Origin: Rhodanobacteraceae bacterium
GTDB lineage: Bacteria > Pseudomonadota > Gammaproteobacteria > Xanthomonadales > Rhodanobacteraceae
Reading direction: 5' to 3'
Assembly: GCA_025924775.1 (NCBI GenBank)
Contig: JAICHS010000005.1
Span: 1 to 28,254 of the forward strand
Length of the DNA stretch: 28,254 bases
Shown here in pieces: positions 1 through 7,783 of this stretch (the stretch's first letter is position 1; the number at the start of each line of letters is the position of its first letter). A program made the position numbers and the translations under genes. The notes beneath the pieces were generated by a model. That model was not told the DNA's origin, did no database searches, and worked only from the letters and a program-made list of their open reading frames with translations.

Positions 1-1893
1 CGCGCCGGCTTCCGGTTGGCTGCCGTGGACATGGCTTGCGGGCAGGTTGGCGTCGGGATCCATCAGCGCCACCAGGTCCCAGCGTCCGGCCGCGCTGGCC
101 TGGTCGATCGCGCTGCGCCCGTCGCTGCCCTTGCGCGCGGGCTCCGCGCCAAGCTCCAGCAAGGCCCGGACGCACTCCACGTTGCTGCGCGGCGATTGGC
201 ACGCCAGCATCAACGCCGTGCGTCCGTGCTGGTCGGCGGCGTGGACGTCGGGATGCTTTTCCGCCAGCAGGTTCACGATGCCGGTGGCGCCGGCACGCGC
301 GGCTTCCATCAGCGGCGTGGTGCCATGGCGGTCGGCCAGCGCGACGTCGGCGTTGGCATCCAGCAGTGCACTTGCGATCTGGACGTGGTTTTCGCGCGCG
401 GCCTGCAGCAACGCGCTGTGCCCCTGGGCATCGACTGCATTGGCGTGAGCCTTGTGCTTCAGCAGGATGCGCACGCCTTCCGCGTCGTCGTCGGCGATGC
501 CGGCCGCCGCCGGCAACGCATCGTCGGGGTGCGCACCGTGTTCGACCAGAAACCGCAGCACCGTCCAGTTCGCGGCTTCCGCGGCCACCGCGAGCGGCGT
601 GGCCTGGTTGCGGTTGCGCGCTTCCAGCGGCGCCTGCGCGTCGATCAGGATGGCCGCCACCGCCGGTTCCGCGCACAGCGCCGCGTGGTGCAGCGGCGTG
701 TTGCCGTCGGCGTCGGCACGCGCGGTGTCGGCGCCATTGGCGATCAGGCTGGTGACCATTTCCGGGCGCCCTTCGTGGCACGCGCGGGTGGCGGCCAGCA
801 GTGGCGTCAGACCCGCGTGCGCGCGATTGACGTCCGCGCCCTTGCCGATCAGCGCGCGCAACAGGTGCGTGTCGGGCAGTTCCGCCGCCAGCACCAACGC
901 GGAACGCTGGTCGCGGGCGCCGGCGGAGGGTGTCGCATCCGGGTTGGCGCCCTGTGCCAGCGCGGTCTGCGCGGCGCCGAAATTGCCGGCGCGGGCGGCG
1001 GCCAGCAGGTTGTCGTCGAGCGTCGCCTGCGCGGGCGCAACGGCTACGCTGGTCGCGGCCGTCAGCGCGGTCGCGGATGCTGGCAGCGATGCGTCGTCGG
1101 GGGCGGGCGGTACCTCGGCGCGGGTGGTGTCGTCCGGTGGCGCCGGATCGGACGGGAGCGGCTCCGGCGGCAGCGGCGCGAGCCGTTGCGCGCGGCTGTC
1201 GAACAACAGGCGCAGGGTGCGGTTGGCCACGATCAGCGAGCACACCGGCAACACCAGCACGGCGTACAGGAACAGTGCGGCGGTACGGATTTCATCCGGC
1301 AGGCTGGCGCCGGCACCCGCCAGCGACAGCGCCCCGACCGCGATCACCAGTTGCGCCAGCGCCGCCGGCAGGAAGTGCGTCAGGAACAGGTCGCGGCCGC
1401 GCGTCAGGTGCAGCGAGAACGACAGGCTGCGCGCCAGCGCGGCAGTGATCCAGGAATGGTTTTCGCCGGCCGGGAAGGCATCGTCCCATTCAAACACCAG
1501 GCCGAATACGGGCCACAGCCGCCACAGCACCAGCAGCGCGATGGCCAGCGCTACCGCCAAGCCCAGCGCCGCGCCCAGCGACGGCGCCTGCGACAGCGCG
1601 GCCAGTGGCCACGCCACCAGCACGAACACGATCGCGGTATGCACCGCCAGCGCGATCAGGTGCGCCGAGCCACGCCGTAGCGCAGTACGCGTGAAGGTGC
1701 CTCCGCAACCGAACCCGATTGCGTGGCAGACCGCGGCCATCGACAGCGAGGCGCCGATCAGCAACAGCAGCAGGGAATAGCGTTCCCAGGCGGGTGGAAT
1801 CCAGATCGCGAGGAACACCGCGATCAGCGAAGGCAGGAAGCACGGCAGGGTTCGGGACAGCGGTGGCCGGCGACGGGACTTGGCTGGCGACAT
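1..1893 (-). CDS. Membrane-anchored ankyrin-repeat protein (partial, 3' end outside window)
   Basis: The reverse strand is open from an ATG at 1893 to the window edge, giving 631 codons with no stop, so the C-terminus is missing. The N-terminal 235 residues hold about six hydrophobic segments (roughly 16-34, 37-61, 79-100, 106-134, 170-197, 202-231). A Pro/Ala/Asp-rich linker follows (about 238-290), then tandem ankyrin repeats to the edge, with typical signatures such as GNTPLHHAA, GTTPLMEAA and GRTALMLA followed by LL-x-x-GA/NAD turns. Ankyrin repeats bind proteins, so this is probably an inner-membrane scaffold with a cytoplasmic tail; no enzymatic motif is visible and the partner is unknown. 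Similar membrane-ankyrin proteins occur in Xanthomonadales. Long open frames on the opposite strand are shadows caused by high GC. The gene diverges from fadL. The start is the first ATG before the first hydrophobic segment. Confidence 0.85.
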   Translation of the reverse strand, partial: MSPAKSRRRPPLSRTLPCFLPSLIAVFLAIWIPPAWERYSLLLLLIGASLSMAAVCHAIGFGCGGTFTRTALRRGSAHLIALAVHTAIVFVLVAWPLAALSQAPSLGAALGLAVALAIALLVLWRLWPVFGLVFEWDDAFPAGENHSWITAALARSLSFSLHLTRGRDLFLTHFLPAALAQLVIAVGALSLAGAGASLPDEIRTAALFLYAVLVLPVCSLIVANRTLRLLFDSRAQRLAPLPPEPLPSDPAPPDDTTRAEVPPAPDDASLPASATALTAATSVAVAPAQATLDDNLLAAARAGNFGAAQTALAQGANPDATPSAGARDQRSALVLAAELPDTHLLRALIGKGADVNRAHAGLTPLLAATRACHEGRPEMVTSLIANGADTARADADGNTPLHHAALCAEPAVAAILIDAQAPLEARNRNQATPLAVAAEAANWTVLRFLVEHGAHPDDALPAAAGIADDDAEGVRILLKHKAHANAVDAQGHSALLQAARENHVQIASALLDANADVALADRHGTTPLMEAARAGATGIVNLLAEKHPDVHAADQHGRTALMLACQSPRSNVECVRALLELGAEPARKGSDGRSAIDQASAAGRWDLVALMDPDANLPASHVHGSQPEAGA

Positions 1894-1919
1894 GAGGGCA
1901 CTCGGGCGGCGGACGGCCC

Positions 1920-1950
1920 AGTATAAGGAACCCGGATGTACGAGCTACAA
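1920..1950 (-). promoter_or_regulatory. Possible sigma-70 promoter of the ankyrin gene
   Basis: On the minus strand a TATACT box (1920-1925) lies 26 bp upstream of the ATG at 1893. A TTGTAG -35-like hexamer (1945-1950) is 19 bp further up, which is longer than the ideal 17. An imperfect operator-like inverted repeat CAACAT-N7-ATGTTG (1948-1966) overlaps the -35. Assigned by eye only. Confidence 0.3.
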
Positions 1951-2024
1951 CATTGGGCGGATGTTGGGCTTGATCCGTGTACTTGCACCGGCCGGGCCGG
2001 GGTGCGATAGTCGGCATAACAAAA

Positions 2025-2042
2025 TTCATACAAACGTATGAA
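2025..2042. promoter_or_regulatory. 18-bp operator-like palindrome upstream of fadL
   Basis: TTCATACAAACGTATGAA is a perfect 7-bp inverted repeat with a 4-bp spacer, in the 236-bp divergent region between the ankyrin gene and fadL, about 88 bp upstream of the fadL start. Its size and symmetry fit a TetR-type dimer site. Fatty-acid regulators of the PsrA/FadR type are known to control lipid-uptake genes in proteobacteria, so a lipid-responsive repressor is a reasonable guess, but the regulator cannot be named from this sequence. The rest of 1894-2129 shows no gene. Confidence 0.45.
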
Positions 2043-2129
2043 ATACCCGTTACGTGCTGGAAGCTCGTGCCCGAAACCCGGAAGCTTTCGGCCTTTGCCG
2101 CGAAAGATCATTCGACTGGAGATCCATCC

Positions 2130-3500
2130 ATGAACAAACATCCGATGACCGCGCCCAAACTGGCAGGCTTTGCGCTGGCCGCGCTGAGTGTTGCGGTGAC
2201 CGGTGCGCTGGTCAGCCCGGTTGCATCCGCATCCGGCTTCCAGATCAGCGAAAACACCGTGCAGGCCATGGGCCGCGCCTATGCGGGCCGCGAGGCTGCC
2301 GGCAACGACGCGTCGGTGGTGATCAACAACCCGGCCGGCATGGTGGATTTCGACACCTATGCGGTGCAGGTGGACGCCACCGCCATCAACGTCAGCACGC
2401 AGTTCCATGGCAGCGGTACCGACGCGCTCGGGCGTCCCCTTTCCGGTGGTGACGGCGGCAACGGCGGCGGCGTGCACGGCGTGCCGGCGATCAGTTTCAT
2501 CGCGCCGATTGGACAGAACTGGCGGCTGGGCTTTGGCGTGAATGCGCCGTTCGGGCTGGCCACCGAGTACAACGCCGGCTGGATGGGCCGCTACCAAGCC
2601 CTGAAGACCAGCGTGAAGTCGATGGACTTCACCGGTTCGATCGCGTGGGCGGTCAACCCGCAGTTTTCGGTTGGTTTTTCGGTGATCGCGCAGAAGACCA
2701 CCATCGACCTCGGCAACGCCATCAACCTCGGCGCGGTGATGGCGGCGCCTCCGCCCGTTGGGTTCGGGCTTGCGCCGACTTTCCTGCCGCAATCGGCGGA
2801 CGGCGCGGTGCGCATCCGCGGTGACAACTGGAAGTGGGGCTGGGCGCTGGGTGCGGAGTGGAAGCCGACCACGCAGGACACCCTGGCGCTTTCCTACCAC
2901 GCCAAGATCAACCACAATTTCACCGGCCAGGCCTACTTCACGGTGCCGGCCAGCGTGCAGTTCGTACTCTCGCAGCCCGGTGTCCCGCCGTTGTTCCAGA
3001 ACACCACGGGCAGCGGCCAGTTCGCCACCCCTGCCACCGCTTCGTTGAGTTACTGGCACAAGACGCTCGGCCCGGTGTCCTTCGGCGCGGAGTTGTCTTG
3101 GACGGGTTGGAGCTCATTCAGCCACCTGGCCATCGACTTCGCCAATCCGGCGCAGCCCGACATCAACCAGTACTACGGCTGGAAGAACACCTGGTTCGGT
3201 TCGGTCGGCATGGACTACAAGCTGAGTGATACGTGGACGCTGCGCGGCGGCCTGGCCTACGACCAGACGCCCACCCAGGACTTTTCGCGCGACCCGCGCA
3301 TTCCGGACTCCGGGCGCAAGTGGATTTCGGTGGGCGCGGGCTACAACCCCAGCCAGAACCTGAGTTTCAACATCGGCTATACCCACCTGTTCGTCAACAA
3401 CGGCGACGTCAACGACATCAGCGCCACCGGCGACCGCCTCGTCGGCAGCTTCGACAATTCCGGCGACCTGTTCGGTATTTCGATGCAATACAAGTTCTGA
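2130..3500 (+). CDS. fadL: FadL/OmpP1/TodX-family outer-membrane long-chain fatty-acid transporter
   Basis: The 456-residue product has a signal peptide (about residues 1-35, cleavage near ASA). The mature protein starts with the family signature SGFQISENTVQAMGRAYAG, followed by the NDASVVINNPAGM block of the FadL hatch region. The rest alternates polar and aromatic residues as in a 14-strand beta-barrel and ends in YKF, a terminal Phe typical of outer-membrane barrel assembly signals. FadL proteins carry long-chain fatty acids or other hydrophobic substrates across the outer membrane. The ATG at 2130 is chosen because GGAG (2118-2121) precedes it at a good distance and the signal peptide starts there; the frame extends upstream to 1977 but codes nothing plausible. 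It is monocistronic, with a strong terminator directly after it. The substrate is not determinable from sequence alone. Confidence 0.95.
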   Translation: MNKHPMTAPKLAGFALAALSVAVTGALVSPVASASGFQISENTVQAMGRAYAGREAAGNDASVVINNPAGMVDFDTYAVQVDATAINVSTQFHGSGTDALGRPLSGGDGGNGGGVHGVPAISFIAPIGQNWRLGFGVNAPFGLATEYNAGWMGRYQALKTSVKSMDFTGSIAWAVNPQFSVGFSVIAQKTTIDLGNAINLGAVMAAPPPVGFGLAPTFLPQSADGAVRIRGDNWKWGWALGAEWKPTTQDTLALSYHAKINHNFTGQAYFTVPASVQFVLSQPGVPPLFQNTTGSGQFATPATASLSYWHKTLGPVSFGAELSWTGWSSFSHLAIDFANPAQPDINQYYGWKNTWFGSVGMDYKLSDTWTLRGGLAYDQTPTQDFSRDPRIPDSGRKWISVGAGYNPSQNLSFNIGYTHLFVNNGDVNDISATGDRLVGSFDNSGDLFGISMQYKF

Positions 3501-3526
3501 CGTCGCTGAGTCTACTTCACAACACG

Positions 3527-3552
3527 AAACCCCGCCGCAACGGCGGGGTTTT
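3527..3552 (+). terminator. Rho-independent terminator after fadL
   Basis: A perfect 11-bp stem (3527-3537 with 3541-3551) closes a CAA loop, and its 3' arm ends in TTTT. It lies 27 bp after the fadL stop and separates fadL from the permease operon. Confidence 0.9.
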
Positions 3553-3603
3553 CGTTTGCCGGGGAAGTGCGAAGTCGCCGCGGCCCGACGCCCGCCGTGC
3601 GGG

Positions 3604-3637
3604 TGTCCGGAGGTCGTCCGCAAGCTGTCCGCGGACA
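3604..3637. promoter_or_regulatory. Upstream activator region: phased TGTCCG repeats ending in a 12-bp palindrome
   Basis: Three half-sites, TGTCCG (3604-3609), CGTCCG (3615-3620) and TGTCCG (3626-3631), are spaced exactly 11 bp apart, one helical turn. The last forms a perfect palindrome TGTCCGCGGACA (3626-3637) with an inverted CGGACA. It lies about 70 bp upstream of the -24 element of the sigma-54-like promoter, the usual place for an enhancer-binding activator of the NtrC class. Which activator binds is unknown; none is encoded in the window. Confidence 0.6.
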
Positions 3638-3661
3638 CTCATGGAATTCGGCGCGCGCGCG

Positions 3662-3674
3662 TAGTCCATTGATT
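3662..3674 (-). promoter_or_regulatory. Possible IHF site between enhancer and sigma-54 promoter
   Basis: On the minus strand AATCAATGGACTA matches the IHF consensus WATCAANNNNTTR at all but one defined position. It sits between the activator repeats and the -24/-12 promoter, where IHF commonly bends DNA to bring a sigma-54 activator to the polymerase. This is a weak, by-eye match. Confidence 0.35.
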
Positions 3675-3702
3675 TTTCTGGCAGCCATCGCGGATCCCCG
3701 TG

Positions 3703-3718
3703 TGGCATGGCGAATGCA
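3703..3718 (+). promoter_or_regulatory. Sigma-54 (-24/-12) promoter of the permease operon
   Basis: TGGCATGGCGAATGCA matches the sigma-54 consensus TGGCACGNNNNTTGCW at all but two defined positions, keeping the essential GG (-24) and GC (-12) at the correct spacing. It predicts transcription from about 3729, some 58 bp before the first permease start, and no gene intervenes. The phased repeats at 3604-3637 lie upstream in the expected enhancer position. Confidence 0.65.
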
Positions 3719-3786
3719 GCCTGCACCTTGCATGAAGGCCCGTGTCCGACCTGGACGTTGGCGGGCGACAGCTTCAAGGAGGCGGG

Positions 3787-5103
3787 ATGCTTGCTTACTA
3801 CCTGGACCTTGCACTGCGCAGCCTGAAGCGCAACCCCGCGCTCACCGCGCTGATGGTGGTGGCGATCGGTTTCGGCGTGGCCGCGTCGATGATCACGTAT
3901 TCGGTTTTCCGCGCGGTATCGGGCAATCCGATTCCGGACAAGTCCGCGCAGTTGTTCACGCCGCAGATCGACAGTTGGGGGCCGCAGCAGAGCTTCAATG
4001 GCGATGGCGAGCCACCGCAGGCACTGGACTACACCGACGCGATGGCGCTGATGCACGCGCACGCGGCAAAGCGGCAAACTCTGATTTATCCGGTGCAGTT
4101 GTCGGTCATGCCGAGTGGCAACCGCAGTCTGCCGATCAGTGCAAGCGGCTACGCGGTATATGGCGACTTCTTCCCGATGTTCGAGGTGCCGTTCCGGTAC
4201 GGCAACGGCTGGAACGCGAAGCAGGACGATGGTCGTGCCGCGCTGGTGGTGCTGAGCGAGGAGTTCAACCAGAAATTGTTCGGTGGTGTCAACAGCGTGG
4301 GGCGCGAGGTCACGCTGGGCGGTCACCAGTACCGCATCGTGGGCGTCACCCGACGCTGGAATCCCGTGCCACGCTTCTACGACCTGTTCGGCAGCAGCGG
4401 GTTCGAGGAGCCCGCGGATTTCTACCTGCCGTTCACCCGCGCGCTGGATTTACAGATCCCGACCAACGGCAACAACAGTTGTCGCGGAAAGATATCCATG
4501 AACGGTTGGGATAGCTGGCTGCGCAGCAATTGCGTGTGGGTCACGCCGTGGGTGGAACTGGACAACGCGGCCGGCGTCGCGCGTTACCGCAATTTCCTGG
4601 AAGGCTATTCCGCCGACCAGCAACGCGCCGGCCGGTTCAACTGGGCGCCCAACGTGCGCCTGCGCGACGTGATGCGGTGGATGACCTACATGCACGTGGT
4701 GCCGCCCGAGAGCCGCATTTCGCTGATGGTGTCGCTGGGTTTCTTCCTGATCTGCCTGGTCAACACGGTCGGATTGCTGCTCGCGAAGTTCATGCGTCGC
4801 GCCGGCGAGATCGGCGTGCGCCGCGCGCTGGGCGCATCGCGACGCGAGATCTACATGCAATTCCTGATCGAAGCCGGCACGGTGGGGCTTGCCGGCGGTT
4901 TGCTGGGATTGCTGCTGACCGCCGCGGGTGTGTCGGGCGTGGGCTTGTTGTTCCGTCCCGAGATCGCGCGACTGGCGCACGTGGATCTGTCGCTGGTGGC
5001 GTTGACGCTGGCGGTTGCGATCTCGGCCACCGTGATCGCGGCGTTCTATCCCTCCTGGCGCGCGGCGCACGTGCAGCCGGCGTGGCACCTGCGATCGAAC
5101 TGA
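3787..5103 (+). CDS. MacB/FtsX-type ABC transporter permease (unit 1, type A)
   Basis: This 438-residue protein has the MacB-like permease layout: one N-terminal transmembrane helix (about 18-40), a large periplasmic MacB_PCD-like domain (about 45-310), and a C-terminal FtsX domain with three helices. The FtsX core reads VNTVGLLLAKFMRRAGEIGV followed by RRALGASRREI. No nucleotide-binding domain is present, so an ATPase must come from elsewhere. Such permeases usually act with a LolD/MacB-type ATPase and often a MacA-like adaptor in export or cell-envelope functions; the substrate is unknown. The ATG at 3787 is chosen because AAGGAGG (3777-3783) lies just upstream; the longer frame from 3742 lacks such a signal. 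It is the first gene of a four-permease operon and a paralogue of the third gene (6475-7782). The periplasmic part has a cysteine pair (NSC ... NCVW) that the paralogue shares. Confidence 0.88.
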   Translation: MLAYYLDLALRSLKRNPALTALMVVAIGFGVAASMITYSVFRAVSGNPIPDKSAQLFTPQIDSWGPQQSFNGDGEPPQALDYTDAMALMHAHAAKRQTLIYPVQLSVMPSGNRSLPISASGYAVYGDFFPMFEVPFRYGNGWNAKQDDGRAALVVLSEEFNQKLFGGVNSVGREVTLGGHQYRIVGVTRRWNPVPRFYDLFGSSGFEEPADFYLPFTRALDLQIPTNGNNSCRGKISMNGWDSWLRSNCVWVTPWVELDNAAGVARYRNFLEGYSADQQRAGRFNWAPNVRLRDVMRWMTYMHVVPPESRISLMVSLGFFLICLVNTVGLLLAKFMRRAGEIGVRRALGASRREIYMQFLIEAGTVGLAGGLLGLLLTAAGVSGVGLLFRPEIARLAHVDLSLVALTLAVAISATVIAAFYPSWRAAHVQPAWHLRSN

Positions 5104-5115
5104 GGGCGAACGACC

Positions 5116-6348
5116 ATGCAAATCCAACCCATCGTCGCCGCGCTTCGCCATCACAAGGCCGGCACCGTGCTGATCGCGCTGCAGATCGCGCTGACCCTGG
5201 CGATCGTGTGCAACGCGTTGTTCATCATCCACCAGCGCGTCGCGCACCTTTCCGAACCCACCGGCGTCGACGAGGCCAACCTGTTCGTGATTGTCAACCA
5301 ATGGGCGGATCAGTCGTCCGGGGAACAGATCGACGCGCAGATGCAGGCCGATCTCGCCGCGCTCCGGCAACTGCCCGCGGTGCGTGATGCAACGGCCTCC
5401 AATGCGTATCCGCTGCTCGGCGGCGGCTGGGACGATCTCATCATGATGAAACCCGACCAGGTGCAGAAAACCACCGATGCTTCGGTGTATTTCGGCGATC
5501 AGCACTTCATCGACACGCTGGGCGTGAAGCTGATCGCCGGGCGCAATTTCCGCGCCGACGAGATTGCGCCAATGAAGCCGCGAGACTCCTCGACACCCCC
5601 GGTGGTGATCGTGACCAAGGCGCTGGCCGACAAGTTGTACCCAGACGGCTCGGCGCTGGGCAAGTCGTTCTACGCGATGAGTGCGACGCCGACCACCATC
5701 ATTGGCATCGTCGCGCGCATGCAGCGTGCGGAGGTCGATACGTGGTCACGCGATTACGCTTATCAGGCGCTGATATGGCCGCGACGCATGGACAGCTCGT
5801 TTGGCACTTTTTACATCGTGCGCGCCAAGCCCGGTGAACTGGCGGCCGCGATGCACGAAGCGCCCAAGGCGTTGTATGCGCAGAGCCGGCTGCGCATCAT
5901 CGATCCCAAGGACGGCGTGCTCAGCTTCGCCGAAATCCGCCATCGGGCCTACGACAGCGACCGCGGCACCGCGATCCTGATGGGTATCATCTGCGCGGTG
6001 CTGCTGGTGATCACGGGCGCGGGAATCATCGGGCTTACCAGTTTCTGGGTCGGCCAGCGACGCAAGCAGATCGGCATCCGCCGTGCGCTGGGCGCGACCC
6101 GGCGCGACATCCTGCGTTACTTCCAGACCGAGAACCTGCTGATCGCGGGCGCCGGTGTGGCGCTGGGCGCGGTCCTCGCAGTCGGCTTGAATCTCTGGAT
6201 GATGCAGCAATTGGCAATGGACCGAATGCCGTTGCTCTACGTGCTGGCCGGCGTGGTTGCGCTGCTGTTGCTGGGGCAAGGCGCGGTATTCGCGCCTGCG
6301 CGTCGTGCGTCGCGGGTGTCGCCGGTGGAAGCCACGCGGAGCGTGTAA
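5116..6348 (+). CDS. MacB/FtsX-type ABC transporter permease (unit 1, type B)
   Basis: The 410-residue product is a second FtsX-domain permease, 12 bp downstream of the first. It has one N-terminal helix (about 16-38), a periplasmic domain to about 285, then the FtsX core: a helix followed by SFWVGQRRKQIGIRRALGAT, RRDILRYFQTEN and two further helices. Type B lacks the cysteine pair of type A and differs clearly in its first 30 residues (starts with LRHHKAGTVLIALQIALT), so A and B probably form a heterodimeric membrane core. It contains no ATPase motif. It is paralogous to the fourth gene (7784-9016). The ATG at 5116 follows GAGGG by a usual distance. The transported substrate is unknown. Confidence 0.87.
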   Translation: MQIQPIVAALRHHKAGTVLIALQIALTLAIVCNALFIIHQRVAHLSEPTGVDEANLFVIVNQWADQSSGEQIDAQMQADLAALRQLPAVRDATASNAYPLLGGGWDDLIMMKPDQVQKTTDASVYFGDQHFIDTLGVKLIAGRNFRADEIAPMKPRDSSTPPVVIVTKALADKLYPDGSALGKSFYAMSATPTTIIGIVARMQRAEVDTWSRDYAYQALIWPRRMDSSFGTFYIVRAKPGELAAAMHEAPKALYAQSRLRIIDPKDGVLSFAEIRHRAYDSDRGTAILMGIICAVLLVITGAGIIGLTSFWVGQRRKQIGIRRALGATRRDILRYFQTENLLIAGAGVALGAVLAVGLNLWMMQQLAMDRMPLLYVLAGVVALLLLGQGAVFAPARRASRVSPVEATRSV

Positions 6349-6350
6349 TG

Positions 6351-6451
6351 TCCCCCTTCCGAAGGAAGGGGGCGGCGCGAATGCGCCCGGGGGGATGTTG
6401 TCATGCGACAAGAGCCATCCCCCTCAATTCCCCTTCGCATGCGAAAGGGAA
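6351..6451. repeat. Cluster of REP-like hairpins between the two permease units
   Basis: The 126-bp gap between the second and third permease genes is almost entirely palindromic. Hairpin 1 has a perfect 9-bp stem, CCCCCTTCC / GGAAGGGGG (6352-6360 with 6364-6372). Hairpin 2 is GGCGC / GCGCC (6374-6378 with 6383-6387). Hairpin 3 pairs GGGGGATG with CATCCCCC (6390-6397 with 6416-6423) and has an inner TTGTC/GACAA stem. Hairpin 4 (6428-6451) pairs TTCCC with GGGAA around CGCATGCG. It resembles the multi-hairpin extragenic repeats of Xanthomonadales. It could attenuate transcription or protect RNA between the units; no T-run follows, so it is not a classic terminator. Confidence 0.6.
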
Positions 6452-6474
6452 GGCGCTGAATCGGAGCGAATGAA

Positions 6475-7782
6475 ATGTTCGGCTACTACCTCGATCTCGC
6501 GCTGCGCAGCCTGAAGCGCAACAAGGTGCTCACGGCGCTGATGGTGCTGGCGATCGCGGTCGGCATCGGGGCGTGCATGACCACGTTCACCGTGCTGCAT
6601 GTGCTCTCGGGCGACCCGCTGCCCGGGCGGAGCAGCGCGTTGTATTACCCGCAGATCGATCCACAGGACGCGAGCGGCATGATGCCCGGCACAATGCCGC
6701 CGCTGCAGGTCACCCTGATCGACGGCATGAACCTGCTGCGGGCCAGGCGCGCGGATCGGCAGGCGTTGATGACGGGCGGCGCGGTGCCCATCCACCCGGA
6801 TTCCTCATCGCTCGATCCATTCTACGTGGAAGCGCGCTACACCACTGCGGATTTCTTCGCGATGTTCGAGGCGCCGTTCCTGTACGGCCACGGCTGGACC
6901 GGCGCTGACGACGAAGCGCACGCGCGCGACGTGGTGATCACCCGCAAGCTCGATGAAAAGCTGTTCAAGGGCGCCGACAGCACGGGTCGCACGCTGCGCG
7001 TCGGCGGCTCCACTTTCCGCATCGTCGGCGTGCTCGACAGTTGGCGCCCCAATCCGCACTTCTACGATCTCACCACGGGCTCGTACAACTACTACGACGA
7101 GGTATTCATTCCGCTGCAGACCGCGCTTGAGCTGCACTATGACCACAACGGCTCCAATGATTGCTGGGGCAATGGCACCGGCGGCGCGGGTGGTATCTAT
7201 CCGTCGGCGACCTGCGTGTGGCTGCAGTACTGGGTGGAATTGGACACGCCGGCCAAGGCCGCTGCGTACACGCAATATCTTGTCCATTACTCGGAAGAGC
7301 AGAAGGCACTCGGTCGTTTCGAACGTTCGCCCAACGTGCGTCTCGATAACCTGATGCAGTGGCTGGATTACAACGGCGTGGTGCCGAGCGATGTACGCCT
7401 GCAGGCGTGGCTAGCACTCGGCTTCCTGCTGGTGTGCCTGGTCAACACCGTCGGCCTGATGCTGGCGAAGTTCCTGCGCCGTTCGGGTGAGCTCAGCGTG
7501 CGGCGCGCGTTGGGTGCTTCCAAACGCGCGTTGTTCGCGCAGTTGCTGACCGAATCGGCTGTGGTCGGGCTGGCTGGTGGCGTCGGCGGGCTGCTGCTGG
7601 CGTTGCTCGGGCTATGGCTGGTTCGACACCGTTCGTCGGATTACGCGGCGTTGGCGCACCTCGACCCGGTGATGCTGCTGGCCACCTTCGCGCTCGCAAT
7701 CGGCGCCAGCCTGCTGGCTGGGATATTGCCCGCCTGGCGGGCCAGCAAAGTTGCGCCGGCATTGCAACTCAAGAGCAACTGA
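6475..7782 (+). CDS. MacB/FtsX-type ABC transporter permease (unit 2, type A')
   Basis: The 435-residue product closely matches the first permease (3787-5103). Both begin with YYLDLALRSLKRN, both have the periplasmic cysteine pair (here NDC ... TCVW), and both carry the FtsX core L-V-C-L-V-N-T-V-G-L followed by LAKFLRRSGELSVRRALGAS. The architecture is one N-terminal helix, a periplasmic domain and three C-terminal helices. No ATPase domain is present. The ATG at 6475 is preceded by CGGAG (6461-6465). The hairpin cluster lies directly upstream, so it is either read through from the sigma-54 promoter or has its own unseen start. The substrate is unknown. Confidence 0.87.
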   Translation: MFGYYLDLALRSLKRNKVLTALMVLAIAVGIGACMTTFTVLHVLSGDPLPGRSSALYYPQIDPQDASGMMPGTMPPLQVTLIDGMNLLRARRADRQALMTGGAVPIHPDSSSLDPFYVEARYTTADFFAMFEAPFLYGHGWTGADDEAHARDVVITRKLDEKLFKGADSTGRTLRVGGSTFRIVGVLDSWRPNPHFYDLTTGSYNYYDEVFIPLQTALELHYDHNGSNDCWGNGTGGAGGIYPSATCVWLQYWVELDTPAKAAAYTQYLVHYSEEQKALGRFERSPNVRLDNLMQWLDYNGVVPSDVRLQAWLALGFLLVCLVNTVGLMLAKFLRRSGELSVRRALGASKRALFAQLLTESAVVGLAGGVGGLLLALLGLWLVRHRSSDYAALAHLDPVMLLATFALAIGASLLAGILPAWRASKVAPALQLKSN

Positions 7783-7783
7783 C

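Noticed and set aside
16..1780. Two long plus-strand open frames (554 and 442 codons) over the ankyrin gene
   Set aside because: Their translations are Arg/Ala-rich with no family features, while the minus strand codes clear ankyrin repeats; they are GC-driven shadows.
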